Positions 25,425-33,575 of a stretch of 64,000 nt of DNA are shown piece by piece (position 1 is the stretch's first letter; each line of letters starts with the position of its first letter). Below the pieces are notes generated by a model, which searched no databases, was not told the origin of the DNA, and saw only the letters and a program-made list of their open reading frames with translations. The DNA lies in contig NZ_JBPCCU010000006.1 of assembly GCF_050971785.1 (NCBI RefSeq), positions 496,001 through 560,000 of the forward strand, written 5' to 3'. Position numbers and translations under genes: made by a program. This DNA comes from Actinomadura_E scrupuli. Its GTDB lineage: Bacteria; Actinomycetota; Actinomycetes; Streptosporangiales; Streptosporangiaceae.

Positions 25425-25850
25425 ATGAACGGGGTGCCGTCGTCGGTGTGGCGGCAGCAGGTGCGCCCGCGGCACTGCGATGCCCAGGGGATGCTGCACG
25501 CCGCCCGGTACTACGAGTACTTCGAGGACGCGTTCCTGGACTGGCTCGATCGGCATGCCGGTGGCTACCGCTCGCTCCGCTCGGCCGGCACCGACCTGGT
25601 GATCGTCGCCAACGGGTGCGAGTACCGCCGCCCGGCCCGGCTGGACGAGTTGCTGTCCATCGAGACCCGGCCGGTCGCCGCGGGCACCAGCTCGCTGACG
25701 GTCTCGTTCACGGTCCGGAACGACGAGGGGGTCCTCGCGATCGGCAAGGCCAGCTACGTGTGCGTCGCCGACGGCTCCGCCGTGCCGATACCCCCGAGCC
25801 TGCGCCGTCTCCTACCCGTGAGCGGACCCTCCGAGGGGCGTCCGGCGTAA
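25425..25850 (+). CDS. Acyl-CoA thioesterase (hotdog, 4-hydroxybenzoyl-CoA thioesterase type)
   Basis: 141 residues. Single hotdog domain with the 4HBT-type active-site segment RHCDAQGMLHAARYYEYFED, where the Asp is the conserved catalytic acid. It continues with LVIVANGCEYRRPARLDELL and the strand LTVSFTVRNDEGVLAIGKASYVCV. It should hydrolyse an acyl-CoA thioester in the cytoplasm; chain preference is unknown. It lies 28 bases after the DHFR-like gene, probably in the same transcript. Confidence 0.82.
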   Translation: MNGVPSSVWRQQVRPRHCDAQGMLHAARYYEYFEDAFLDWLDRHAGGYRSLRSAGTDLVIVANGCEYRRPARLDELLSIETRPVAAGTSSLTVSFTVRNDEGVLAIGKASYVCVADGSAVPIPPSLRRLLPVSGPSEGRPA

Positions 25851-26015
25851 CAGATGATCAATGGCCGCAGGGTCCATCCTCGATGGGCCTCGCGGCGAAT
25901 ACGCAGGTCACGGCCCTGAGTCGGCCAGATGTCCTTTACCGATCGTCGGCTACCCTCGGTCGACCGCTGCCGAAGCAGACCTGGTCGTACGCGCCTATCG
26001 AGGAAGGACGACCCG

Positions 26016-27365
26016 ATGACGCTGATGCCCCGCCTGCGCTCGATCCAGGCGCGCTACACGACGACCGCGACGGCGCTGTTACTGATCGTTCTGATCGCGG
26101 TGGGAGTGAGCCTGGACCTGGCGACCCGGTACAAGATCCAGGACGACATCTTCTTCAACGCCCAGCGCGTCGCCGGCGCCCGGGCCGCGATGCTGCGGTA
26201 CGGCGGCCTGCCGCACCTGATCCCCGACTCCCCCGGCGCCAGGTTCATCCAGGTGGTGGACGTCCATGGCAGCGTCCTGAGCGCCAGCAGGGAGGCATCG
26301 GGGAAGCCGCCGATGAGCTCCCTCCGCCCCCCGGCCGACGACCGGCTCCAGAAGCAGACCAGGTGCTCCTGGCGGCAGGGCTGCATCATGCTCATGGCGG
26401 ACCGGGTGACTCCCGCGCCCGACTCTCCGATCCTCTATGCCGGTGTGCCGCAGCCGGCCCTTCTGCGGGGACACCGCCTGGAGGGCTTCACCGCCGGGGG
26501 CGCCCTCGTCCTCCTGGTCCTCGGAGCAGGGTTGACGTGGTACGTGGTGGGCCGGATGCTGCGGCCGGTGGCGGCGATCCGCGCCCGGATGTCCGAGATC
26601 ACGGTGAGCGACCTCAGCCTGCGAGTCCCCATGCCGCCGGGTGAGGACGAGATCGTGGAACTGGCCCGGACCGCCAATCAGACCCTGGCCCGGCTGGAGG
26701 CGGCGGTGGAGCAGCAGCGCCAGTTCGCCTCCACCGCCTCCCATGAGCTCAGGACACCGATCACGAGCCTGAACCTGCATCTGGAGGAGGCGCTGCGCTA
26801 CCCGGACGAGGTCGATCCGCGCGAAGCCATCCGGAGCGCCCTGGCGGCCACCGGCCGGCTAGGGGCGATCGTCGACGACCTGTTGCTGCTGGCCCGGCTG
26901 CGCGCCGCCGATCCGGCGCCGCGCGAGCTGATCGACCTCGGCACGCTGGTGCGGGAGGAGGCGGCCCAGTTCCGCGGTCCGCCGGTGCACGTGCACTCGG
27001 CCTCCGACGTGCGGGTCCGCGGGTCCCGGATCCAGCTCATCCGGGTGCTGAGCAACCTGCTGAGCAACGCCGAGCGGCACGCCGAGACCGGCGTTGAGAT
27101 CTTCGTCGAATCCGCGGACGGCCAGGCCACCGTGACCGTGGTCGACGACGGCGTCGGCATCGAACCGGCCGACCGTGAGCGCGTCTTCGAGCGCTTCACC
27201 CGGCTGGACGACGGGCGCCTGCGCGACGCCGGCGGCAGCGGGCTCGGCCTGGCCATCTCCCGCGACATCGCGAACGCCCACAACGGAACCCTGGGCATCG
27301 AGGACTCGCCACGAGGCGCCCGGTTCGTCCTCCGGCTGCCGCTGGGACGCGAGGACGCGGTGTGA
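26016..27365 (+). CDS. Sensor histidine kinase (HAMP-HisKA-HATPase), orphan
   Basis: 449 residues from ATG behind AGGAAGGACGACCCG; an upstream in-frame extension is not needed. Two membrane helices (TTTATALLLIVLIAVGVSL and FTAGGALVLLVLGAGLTWYVV) enclose an extracellular sensor of about 130 residues with a Cys pair (RCSWRQGC). Then come HAMP (LRPVAAIRARMSEITVSDLS), HisKA with His243 in FASTASHELRTPIT, and HATPase with the N-box LLSNAERHAE, VVDDGVGIE and GSGLGLAIS. All catalytic boxes are present. EnvZ-type kinases pair with OmpR-type regulators, but none flanks it. The orphan NarL-type regulator at 14.4 kb is the wrong class. The partner is probably elsewhere. Confidence 0.88.
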   Translation: MTLMPRLRSIQARYTTTATALLLIVLIAVGVSLDLATRYKIQDDIFFNAQRVAGARAAMLRYGGLPHLIPDSPGARFIQVVDVHGSVLSASREASGKPPMSSLRPPADDRLQKQTRCSWRQGCIMLMADRVTPAPDSPILYAGVPQPALLRGHRLEGFTAGGALVLLVLGAGLTWYVVGRMLRPVAAIRARMSEITVSDLSLRVPMPPGEDEIVELARTANQTLARLEAAVEQQRQFASTASHELRTPITSLNLHLEEALRYPDEVDPREAIRSALAATGRLGAIVDDLLLLARLRAADPAPRELIDLGTLVREEAAQFRGPPVHVHSASDVRVRGSRIQLIRVLSNLLSNAERHAETGVEIFVESADGQATVTVVDDGVGIEPADRERVFERFTRLDDGRLRDAGGSGLGLAISRDIANAHNGTLGIEDSPRGARFVLRLPLGREDAV

Positions 27366-27449
27366 CCGGACCGTAGGGAGGCGGAGACCGGCCGCCGTCA
27401 CTGCCGCCCGCATCCCGGAATCATCTTTCCAGTCGCAACTCGGCAACAT

Positions 27450-27465
27450 TGGAATGGAAATTCCA
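27450..27465. promoter_or_regulatory. Inverted repeat, probable autoregulatory operator of the TetR-ROK pair
   Basis: TGGAAT-GGAA-ATTCCA, perfect 6-bp arms, 20 bases upstream of the TetR start and in an A/T-rich island. Position and symmetry suggest binding by the TetR protein encoded next to it. No second copy was found in the window. Confidence 0.55.
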
Positions 27466-27484
27466 GTTGTTGTAGGCTGCGGGC

Positions 27485-28162
27485 ATGACGCAGGCCGCAT
27501 CGGCACCGGGCTCCACGGCGGGGCGCGAGGTCACCGCGCGCGGCCGGTCCACCCGCGACCGGATCGTCCGGGCCGCCGCCGAGCTGATGTTCCTGCGGGG
27601 CGTCGCGGGCACCAGCATCCCGGATGTCCTGGAGGCGGCGGGTGTCAGCGCGTCTCAGGTCTACCACTACTTCGGCGACAAGCACGGCCTGGTCCGCGCC
27701 GTGATCGCCCACCAGATCGAGGTGGCGCTGGAGCACCAGCGCCCCGTCCTCGACCGCCTCGACAGCTTCGAGGCACTGGAGCTGTGGCGCGACGGCGTCA
27801 TCGCCGTGCAGCGGGCGCGGGACTGCCGGGGCGGCTGCGAGATCGGGTCGCTGGCCGGCGAGCTCGTCGAGACCGACGCGGTCGCGCGGGCGGATCTCGT
27901 CGCGGCCTTCGACCGGTGGGAGACCCCGATCCGCACCGGGCTGCGCGCCATGCAGCGACGCGGTGAGCTGTCCGCCGACGCCGACCCCGCGCGCCTGGCC
28001 ACCGCGATGCTGGCGGCCGTGCAGGGCGGACTGCTGCTGACCCAGGTACGACGGAGCACCGAGCCGCTGTACGCCGCGATCACTGCCGTGATCGATCACA
28101 TCCGGACCTTCGCCGTCGCGGCGTACGACGACGACGCCCTCCGAGCCGGCAGGACCCCGTGA
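27485..28162 (+). CDS. TetR/AcrR-family transcriptional regulator
   Basis: 225 residues. N-terminal HTH: RDRIVRAAAELMFLRGVAGTS, IPDVLEAAGVSASQVYHYF, DKHGLVRAVI. The helical C-terminal domain contains CRGGCEIGSLAGE, a Cys-containing segment typical of the TetR subgroup with a TetR_C_11-like ligand domain. The stop codon overlaps the start of the ROK gene (TGATG), so both regulators are made together. The 16-bp inverted repeat just upstream is its likely site. Targets other than itself and the ROK gene are not visible here. Confidence 0.87.
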   Translation: MTQAASAPGSTAGREVTARGRSTRDRIVRAAAELMFLRGVAGTSIPDVLEAAGVSASQVYHYFGDKHGLVRAVIAHQIEVALEHQRPVLDRLDSFEALELWRDGVIAVQRARDCRGGCEIGSLAGELVETDAVARADLVAAFDRWETPIRTGLRAMQRRGELSADADPARLATAMLAAVQGGLLLTQVRRSTEPLYAAITAVIDHIRTFAVAAYDDDALRAGRTP

Positions 28163-29370
28163 TGCTGAAGGCCGGCCGCGCCCAGGAGGAGATCCGCCAG
28201 CACAATCTCGGCGCCCTGCTCCGGCACGTGCACCTGGGCGGCCCGATGTCCCGCGCGGTGCTGGCCGGCCGGATGGGCCTCAACCGCAGCACGATCAAGG
28301 CGCTGACCGACGAGCTCACCGCGGCGGGCCTGGTCCGCGAGGAGCTCCCGAAGGGCTCCGGCAAGGCGGGCCGTCCGTCGCTGGTGGTCCGGCCGGAGTC
28401 GGAGCGGGTGTACGTACTCGCCTTCGACGTCGCCGTGGACCGGCTGGTCGCCGCCCGGGTCGGGCTGGGCGGCACGGTCCTGGACCGCAGGGAGGCGGTC
28501 CGGGCGCGCGCCGGGGCCGACCTCGACGACGTGGTCGGGGTGCTCGCCGGGTTCGCCCGCCGGTTGCACCGCGACGCGCCCCCGGACTCGGTGTGCGTCG
28601 GAGCCGGCGCCGCCTACTGCGGCATGATCCGGCCCGGTGACGGGATGGTGCGGTTCGGGCCGGACATGGGCTGGGTGGACCAGGCCTTCGGTACCGAACT
28701 CGGCGTCAGGCTCGGGCTCGGGCTGCCGGTGTCGGTGGGCAACGAGGCCCACCTGGGCGCGCTGGCCGAGCACCAGCGCGGGGCGGGCATCGGCTTCCAG
28801 AACCTCATCTACCTGCACGGGGACGTCGGCGTGGGCGGCGGCATCATCGTCGGCGGCAAACTGCTGGACGGCGACGGCGGGTACGGCTGCGAGCTCGGGC
28901 ACATGCTGGTGAACCCCTATGACGGCCGGCCCTGCGGGTGTGGCTCGCGCGGCTGCCTCGAGGCGGAGGTCGGCGAGCGGGCCCTGCTGGACGCAGCCGG
29001 CCGGTCCCCCGACCTGGTCGGCCGCGACGCCGTGCGGGACGTGGTGCACGCCGCCGGTCGCGGCGACCTCATGGCCCAGGACGCCCTGCGCCGGATCGGC
29101 GACTGGCTCGGCATCGGGGTGGCGAACCTGATCAATCTCTTCAACCCCGGCCTGGTGATCTTCGGCGGGATGCTGCGTGAGGTCTACCCGGGCTCGGCCG
29201 CCCAGGTCCGCGACCGGATCGCGGCCAACGTCCTGGTGATCTCCCGCGAGCGGGTACGGCTCAGTACCTCGGCTCTCGGGGACGACGCCACCCTGATCGG
29301 CGCGGCCGAGCTCGCCTTCTCCGACGTACTGGCCAGCCCCCTGGACACCCTCGCCCGCACGACATCATGA
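28162..29370 (+). CDS. ROK-family transcriptional regulator
   Basis: 402 residues. An N-terminal winged HTH (NLGALLRHVHLGGPMSRAVL, then MGLNRSTIKALTDELTAAGLV) is followed by a sugar-kinase-like ROK domain. That domain has the phosphate region AFDVAVDRLVAARVGLGG, segment VGNEAHLGALAEHQRGAG, and the zinc site PCGCGSRGCLEAEVG. In true ROK kinases the catalytic Asp follows Asn; here the motif reads NEA, as in XylR/NagC-like regulators, so sugar binding without kinase activity is likely. An alternative GTG start lies three bases upstream. It is coupled to the TetR gene. Sugar-uptake genes are its usual targets, but none is in this window. Confidence 0.88.
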   Translation: MLKAGRAQEEIRQHNLGALLRHVHLGGPMSRAVLAGRMGLNRSTIKALTDELTAAGLVREELPKGSGKAGRPSLVVRPESERVYVLAFDVAVDRLVAARVGLGGTVLDRREAVRARAGADLDDVVGVLAGFARRLHRDAPPDSVCVGAGAAYCGMIRPGDGMVRFGPDMGWVDQAFGTELGVRLGLGLPVSVGNEAHLGALAEHQRGAGIGFQNLIYLHGDVGVGGGIIVGGKLLDGDGGYGCELGHMLVNPYDGRPCGCGSRGCLEAEVGERALLDAAGRSPDLVGRDAVRDVVHAAGRGDLMAQDALRRIGDWLGIGVANLINLFNPGLVIFGGMLREVYPGSAAQVRDRIAANVLVISRERVRLSTSALGDDATLIGAAELAFSDVLASPLDTLARTTS

Positions 29371-29497
29371 TCCACCTTTCTCTTTGCATTCCGCGCACCC
29401 TTCCCGGCGGGCGGCCGCCGTGCGATCCGGGACAGGTCCGACCGGTGACCACCGGGAATCGTTCGAGTCGCGGGCAGGTGCTTCTAAGCTCCCCTGC

Positions 29498-30118
29498 ATG
29501 GCTAAGTACTTCGACGTGCATCCGGACAACCCGCAACCCCGGGCGCTCCGTCAGGTGGTCGACCTCCTCCGCGCGGACGGGCTGATCGCCTACCCGACGG
29601 ACTCGTGCTTCGCACTCGGGTGCCGGCTGGGCAACAAGGAGGGCCTCGACCGGATCAGGGAGATCCGCCGTCTCGACACCGGCCACCACTTCACCCTGAT
29701 GTGCAAGGACTTTGCGCAGCTCGGCCAGTTCGTCCAGGTCAGCAACGCGCTGTTCCGCTCGATCAAGGCGGCGACGCCCGGCAGCTACACCTTCATCCTG
29801 CCGGCGACGAAGGAGGTGCCGCGCCGGCTGCTGCATCCGAGGAAGAAGACCGTCGGCGTGCGCATCCCCGACCACGTCGTGACCCAGGCGCTGCTGACCG
29901 AGCTCGGCGAGCCGCTGCTGTCGAGCACCCTGCTGCTGCCCGATGAGACCGAGCCCATGACCCAGGGCTGGGAGATCAAGGAAACGCTCGACCACGTGGT
30001 GGACGCCGTGATCGACTCCGGCGAATGCGGGGCGGTCCCGACGACGGTCATCGACTTCTCGCAGGCCGAACCCGAGATCCTCCGCCGAGGGGCCGGAGAC
30101 CCCTCCCTGTTCGAGTAG
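29498..30118 (+). CDS. yciO: YciO-type Sua5/YrdC-family protein (threonylcarbamoyl-AMP synthase-like)
   Basis: 206 residues from MAKYFDVHPDNPQPRALRQV; a longer in-frame start 114 bases upstream is not supported. It closely follows the YciO pattern: GLIAYPTDSCFALGCRLGN, IRRLDTGHHFTLMCKDF, GSYTFILPATKEVPRRLLHPR, TVGVRIPDHVVTQALL, STLLLPDE and PTTVIDFS. Family knowledge: Sua5/YrdC makes threonylcarbamoyl-AMP for tRNA t6A. YciO paralogues share the fold but have weak or unproven activity. It is cytoplasmic and monocistronic, convergent with the ABC operon. Confidence 0.88.
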   Translation: MAKYFDVHPDNPQPRALRQVVDLLRADGLIAYPTDSCFALGCRLGNKEGLDRIREIRRLDTGHHFTLMCKDFAQLGQFVQVSNALFRSIKAATPGSYTFILPATKEVPRRLLHPRKKTVGVRIPDHVVTQALLTELGEPLLSSTLLLPDETEPMTQGWEIKETLDHVVDAVIDSGECGAVPTTVIDFSQAEPEILRRGAGDPSLFE

Positions 30119-30135
30119 ACGACCCGGCGAGGACG

Positions 30136-30174
30136 CCGCGGGTGTTCTGTGGCCGGTAGGTCGAGGACCCGCGG
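30136..30174. terminator. Possible bidirectional terminator hairpin
   Basis: Arms CCGCGGGT and ACCCGCGG (perfect 8 bp) separated by 23 bases, between the convergent yciO-like gene and the ABC permease. There is no T-run, so it is only tentative. Confidence 0.3.
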
Positions 30175-30179
30175 GCGGC

Positions 30180-30956
30180 TCACGCGTCGCGCAGCCGCAG
30201 CAGGAGCCCTCCGCCCAGGAGCGCCGCGGCGGCCCAGGCGGCGAGCACACCGAGGCCCGCCCATGGGCTGAGGGGCAGGTGAGGGAGATCGACGGTGGCC
30301 TGGATGGCGAGCCCCGCGTTCATCGGCGAGATCTGCCAGAGGTGCCGCTTCCAGTCCAGGTCGGGGACCATGAAGATGACGACCGGGAAGAGGTACAGCA
30401 GGCCGAGCACGCCCCCGATGGCCGCCGCGGAGTCCCGTAGGGCGGTGGCGATGCCGAGGCTGAGCAGGGCGATCAGTGCGAGGTAGAGGACCGAGCCGGC
30501 GGCCGCCCGCAACGTCGGGCCGTCGGTCAGGGACAGCGGCGGGTAGCCGTGCGCGGCGGTGAAACCGTTGCCGGGCAGGATGAGCCGTCCGGCCAGCACG
30601 GAGGCGAGCACGGCGACGGTCCCCGCGGCCAGCGTCAGGCCGGTGATGAGGGCCGCCTTGGCGGCCAGGAAGGTGGTCCGGCGCGGCATCGCCGTGAGGG
30701 TGGTGCGGATCATGCCGGTGCCGTACTCGCCGCTGATCGCCAGTACGGCCAGCATGGCGACGACCGCCTGTCCCACCTGGATCCCGAGGAGGCTGATCCT
30801 GGCGGCGTCCTGGTCGCAGCCCGCCGATGGGCAGGTCACGGCCGCGGACGCCCCGGCGCTCACGGCGACGGTCAGGGCGACGGTCGCGAGCAGCAGCCCG
30901 CCGGGGCCCGCCACGGTGCGCAGTTTCGTCCACTCCGCGCGCAGTTCCCGCCTCAT
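30180..30956 (-). CDS. ABC-2 type transporter permease
   Basis: 258 residues. The ATG overlaps the TGA of the preceding permease (ATGA). N-terminal RAEWTKLRTVAG is the usual ABC-2 cytoplasmic entry. About six hydrophobic helices follow, with the conserved loop ISGEYGTGMIRTTLTAMPRR between helices 2 and 3. An extracellular Cys pair occurs in CPSAGCD. It is the third gene of an ATPase-permease-permease operon and shares the WTKLRTV entry and EYRRG/EYGTG loop with the middle gene, so the two permeases probably form a heterodimeric channel. The substrate is unknown; a lipid, peptide or antibiotic is likely given the flanking NarL-type two-component system. Confidence 0.85.
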   Translation of the reverse strand: MRRELRAEWTKLRTVAGPGGLLLATVALTVAVSAGASAAVTCPSAGCDQDAARISLLGIQVGQAVVAMLAVLAISGEYGTGMIRTTLTAMPRRTTFLAAKAALITGLTLAAGTVAVLASVLAGRLILPGNGFTAAHGYPPLSLTDGPTLRAAAGSVLYLALIALLSLGIATALRDSAAAIGGVLGLLYLFPVVIFMVPDLDWKRHLWQISPMNAGLAIQATVDLPHLPLSPWAGLGVLAAWAAAALLGGGLLLRLRDA

Positions 30957-32521
30957 GCGTCCCTCCGGTGCAACCGCCGGGCGGCCAGGCCGAGGGCGAG
31001 CGCGGCGTAGCCGCAGAACACCGCGAAACCCGCCCACGGCGCCAGCGGGTAGTAGCCCGCCGAGGGTGCGTAGTGGCCGATCACCTGGGGATACTCCGGG
31101 ATGCTCTGCAGGACGGCGAAGCCTGCGGCCGGGGTGAGCCGTAGCAGCCACTCCGACAGGCCCTCGGGCAGGACGGAGGCGGTCGCCAGGATGTAGGGCA
31201 GGACGATCAGTGTGATGGCGGTGATGACCGCCACGACGCTGCGCCGGAACAGCGCGCCGAGGGCGAGGGCGAAGACGGCGGTGACGGCGAACAGCGCCGC
31301 GGCGCCGGCGAAGACCCGCGCCTCGGTCAGCGAGGACACCGGGAGGACGTGGTTGCCGTTGGCGCCCAGGATATGCGTCCCGAGCGGGACGGTGACGAGG
31401 ACGGCGGCCAGCCCGGCGACGAAGGCGGCCACGCCGATCACGATGGCCTTCGCCGCGAGCGCCCGGCCGCGCCGCGGGCTGGCCAGCAGGGTGGTGCGGA
31501 TCAGTCCCCGCCGGTACTCGGCGGTGATGAACATCACCGCCACGACGATCACCACGATCAGGCTGATCATCGCGCCGGTCAGGGTCGCCTCGAGGGTGGT
31601 GCCGTCCGAGCTCGGCGCGATGTCGCCGTGCCCGGTCACGGTGTACGTCCCGCCGGACTCCTTGACCCCGCCCGGATGGTGGATTCCGCCGGGGCCGTCG
31701 CCGGCGGCGGCTCCGATGTCGTCGCGGGTCCACGCGCCGCCGGGCGCCGTGCCCTGCAGGCTGACCTGGTCGAAGACGGCGGTGACCGTGGCCAGGCGCA
31801 TCTGCTCGATGACCCCGCCGAGAGAGTTCGCCTTCACTGTCAGGTCGCCCGGGGAGGCGACGAAGAGCCCGATCTGCACCGTGGCGGGCAGCCCGGCCAG
31901 CTGAGCCGTGCCGACCTTGGACCAGTGCGTGCCGTCGGCCGACTCGTAGCCGGTGAGCGTGTCACCGGAGCGGGTCAGCCGGAGCCAGCGCGGGGATGTG
32001 GCGGAGACGCCGCCCGGCCGGCCGGCGGTGTCATGGGTGAAGTCGTGCTGCATCCGGACCCCGTGGGCGCCGGTGAGCATCATGGCCGCGTACGTCGATC
32101 CCTGCCGGGTGCCGTCCTTGACGATGATCCCGGCCTTGGCCCACGGGACCATTCCGGGGATGATCTTGTCGTGGTCGGGCGGGGGGTAGGTGATGACACC
32201 GGTCATCGAGGTCAGCCGGACGGTGATGGCGCCGTCGCCGGCCAGCGGCCGGTGCACGAAGAAGAACTTGTCGTCCACGGCCTCGCCGCCCGGTCCCACC
32301 GGGACGGCCGGACAGGCGACCTCGACCGGGCCGTTGCTGCACGAGGAGCGGCTGCCCGTCGCGAAGAGCAGCCCGAGCAGCACCGTGAGCAGCGCCGCGA
32401 CCACCAAGGCGATCATCCAGCCGCGTACGGTCCGGAGCTTGGTCCACTCCGCGCGCAGCAGCTGTGCCATGCCGTCGCGCCCGGCTTGCCGGTCCGAGCG
32501 GTACGGGGCGAGAGTGGTCAT
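30953..32521 (-). CDS. ABC-2 permease with a large embedded extracellular beta-sandwich (DUF1349-like) domain
   Basis: 522 residues, about twice the size of a normal ABC-2 permease. After LLRAEWTKLRTVRG and a first membrane helix (IALVVAALLTVLLGLLFATG), an exported domain of about 280 residues follows: KFFFVHRPLAGDGAITVRLTS, AKAGIIVKDGTRQGSTYAAM, SPRWLRLTRSGDTLTGYES, and TVQIGLFVASPGDLTV. These match the concanavalin-like DUF1349 pattern. Five or six more helices come after it, with the loop ITAEYRRGLIRTTLLASPRR. The start overlaps the ATPase stop (ATGA). The outer domain probably binds a glycan or drug outside the membrane. Binding is inference from fold resemblance. Confidence 0.85.
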   Translation of the reverse strand: MTTLAPYRSDRQAGRDGMAQLLRAEWTKLRTVRGWMIALVVAALLTVLLGLLFATGSRSSCSNGPVEVACPAVPVGPGGEAVDDKFFFVHRPLAGDGAITVRLTSMTGVITYPPPDHDKIIPGMVPWAKAGIIVKDGTRQGSTYAAMMLTGAHGVRMQHDFTHDTAGRPGGVSATSPRWLRLTRSGDTLTGYESADGTHWSKVGTAQLAGLPATVQIGLFVASPGDLTVKANSLGGVIEQMRLATVTAVFDQVSLQGTAPGGAWTRDDIGAAAGDGPGGIHHPGGVKESGGTYTVTGHGDIAPSSDGTTLEATLTGAMISLIVVIVVAVMFITAEYRRGLIRTTLLASPRRGRALAAKAIVIGVAAFVAGLAAVLVTVPLGTHILGANGNHVLPVSSLTEARVFAGAAALFAVTAVFALALGALFRRSVVAVITAITLIVLPYILATASVLPEGLSEWLLRLTPAAGFAVLQSIPEYPQVIGHYAPSAGYYPLAPWAGFAVFCGYAALALGLAARRLHRRDA

Positions 32522-33450
32522 CGTGCCGCCTCCTCTGTCTCGGCGGCGCGGAACTCCACCGCTTCCCGGGTGAGGTCCAGATAGGCCTCCTCGAGGCTTG
32601 CGCGGTGGGCGGCCACCTCGGAGAACGGCACCGCGTTCGCGTTGAGGAGCGTCACGATGCGCTCGGCCGCCAGCCCGGAGACGGTGAGCGTGTCGCGGTC
32701 GGTGACGGCCACGGTCGCGCCGGCGTGCGCCAGCGTCTCCATCGCCTCCGGCCGCGCCGTGGTGCGCAGCGTGACCCGGCCGCGGGACGCCGTCGCGATC
32801 AGGTCGGCCACGCTGGTGTCCGCGACGACCCGGCCGCGGCCCACCACCACGAGATGGCCGGCGGTGTCCTGGATCTCGCTCATGAGGTGACTGGACACCA
32901 GCACGGCGCGGCCCTCGGCGGCCAGCGACCGCAGGAAGCCGCGTATCCACACGATGCCCTCGGGATCCAGCCCGTTGAACGGCTCGTCGAGCATGAGCAC
33001 CGGAGGGTCGCCGAGCAGCGCCGCGGCGACGCCGAGCCGCTGCCGCATGCCCAGCGAGTAACCGCCCGCCTTCCGCCGGGCCGCCGACCGCAGCCCGACC
33101 TGCTCGATGACCTCGTCGACCCGCGTGGCGGGCAGGCCCTGGGAGTGGGCCAGCCACAGCAGATGGTTGCGGGCGGTACGGCTCGGCTGCAGCGCGGCGG
33201 CGTCGAGCAGCGCCCCGACGTGGTTCAGCGGGTGCCGCAGGCTCCGGTACGACCGCCCGCCGATCGACGCACGGCCCTCGTCGGGCGTGTCCAGGCCGAC
33301 GATCACCCGCATCGTGGTCGACTTGCCCGCGCCGTTGGGGCCGACGAAACCGGTCACCTGCCCCGGCGACACCGTGAAGGACATCCCGTCCAGCGCCATG
33401 ACCTGGCCGAACCGCTTGCGCAATCCGGTGACTTCGATGGTTGCTTCCAT
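32518..33450 (-). CDS. ABC transporter ATP-binding protein
   Basis: 310 residues from MEATIEVTGL; an upstream in-frame ATG gives an Arg/Trp-rich extension without a ribosome site. Walker A is FVGPNGAGKSTTMRV, the signature is GGYSLGMRQRLGVAAALLG, Walker B is VLMLDEPFNGLDPEG and the H-loop is VLVSSHLMSE. The C-terminal ~85 residues are the accessory domain of drug/bacitracin-type exporters (TLRTTARPEAMETLAHAG to LEEAYLDLTREAVEF). First gene of the operon with two permeases. It is divergent from a NarL-type histidine kinase/response regulator pair across 125 bases that hold a perfect inverted repeat, so the system probably controls this exporter. Confidence 0.9.
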   Translation of the reverse strand: MEATIEVTGLRKRFGQVMALDGMSFTVSPGQVTGFVGPNGAGKSTTMRVIVGLDTPDEGRASIGGRSYRSLRHPLNHVGALLDAAALQPSRTARNHLLWLAHSQGLPATRVDEVIEQVGLRSAARRKAGGYSLGMRQRLGVAAALLGDPPVLMLDEPFNGLDPEGIVWIRGFLRSLAAEGRAVLVSSHLMSEIQDTAGHLVVVGRGRVVADTSVADLIATASRGRVTLRTTARPEAMETLAHAGATVAVTDRDTLTVSGLAAERIVTLLNANAVPFSEVAAHRASLEEAYLDLTREAVEFRAAETEEAAR

Positions 33451-33530
33451 GCCAGGGAGACTAGGCAGCGGCGGGAAGGCGATCGTCACGCCGCGGAGCC
33501 ATCTTCGTCGTCGCTGGCACCAGGGACGGC

Positions 33531-33552
33531 GCATCCCTCACGCGAGGGATGC
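33531..33552. promoter_or_regulatory. Inverted repeat between ABC exporter and two-component genes
   Basis: GCATCCCTC-ACGC-GAGGGATGC, perfect 9-bp arms, midway between divergent starts (24 bases from the kinase start, 81 from the ATPase start). NarL-type regulators bind such dyads, so this is the best candidate for the site of the adjacent response regulator. A hairpin in the kinase leader is the alternative. Confidence 0.6.
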
Positions 33553-33575
33553 CGGAACGCCTGGCAGCCGGGACA

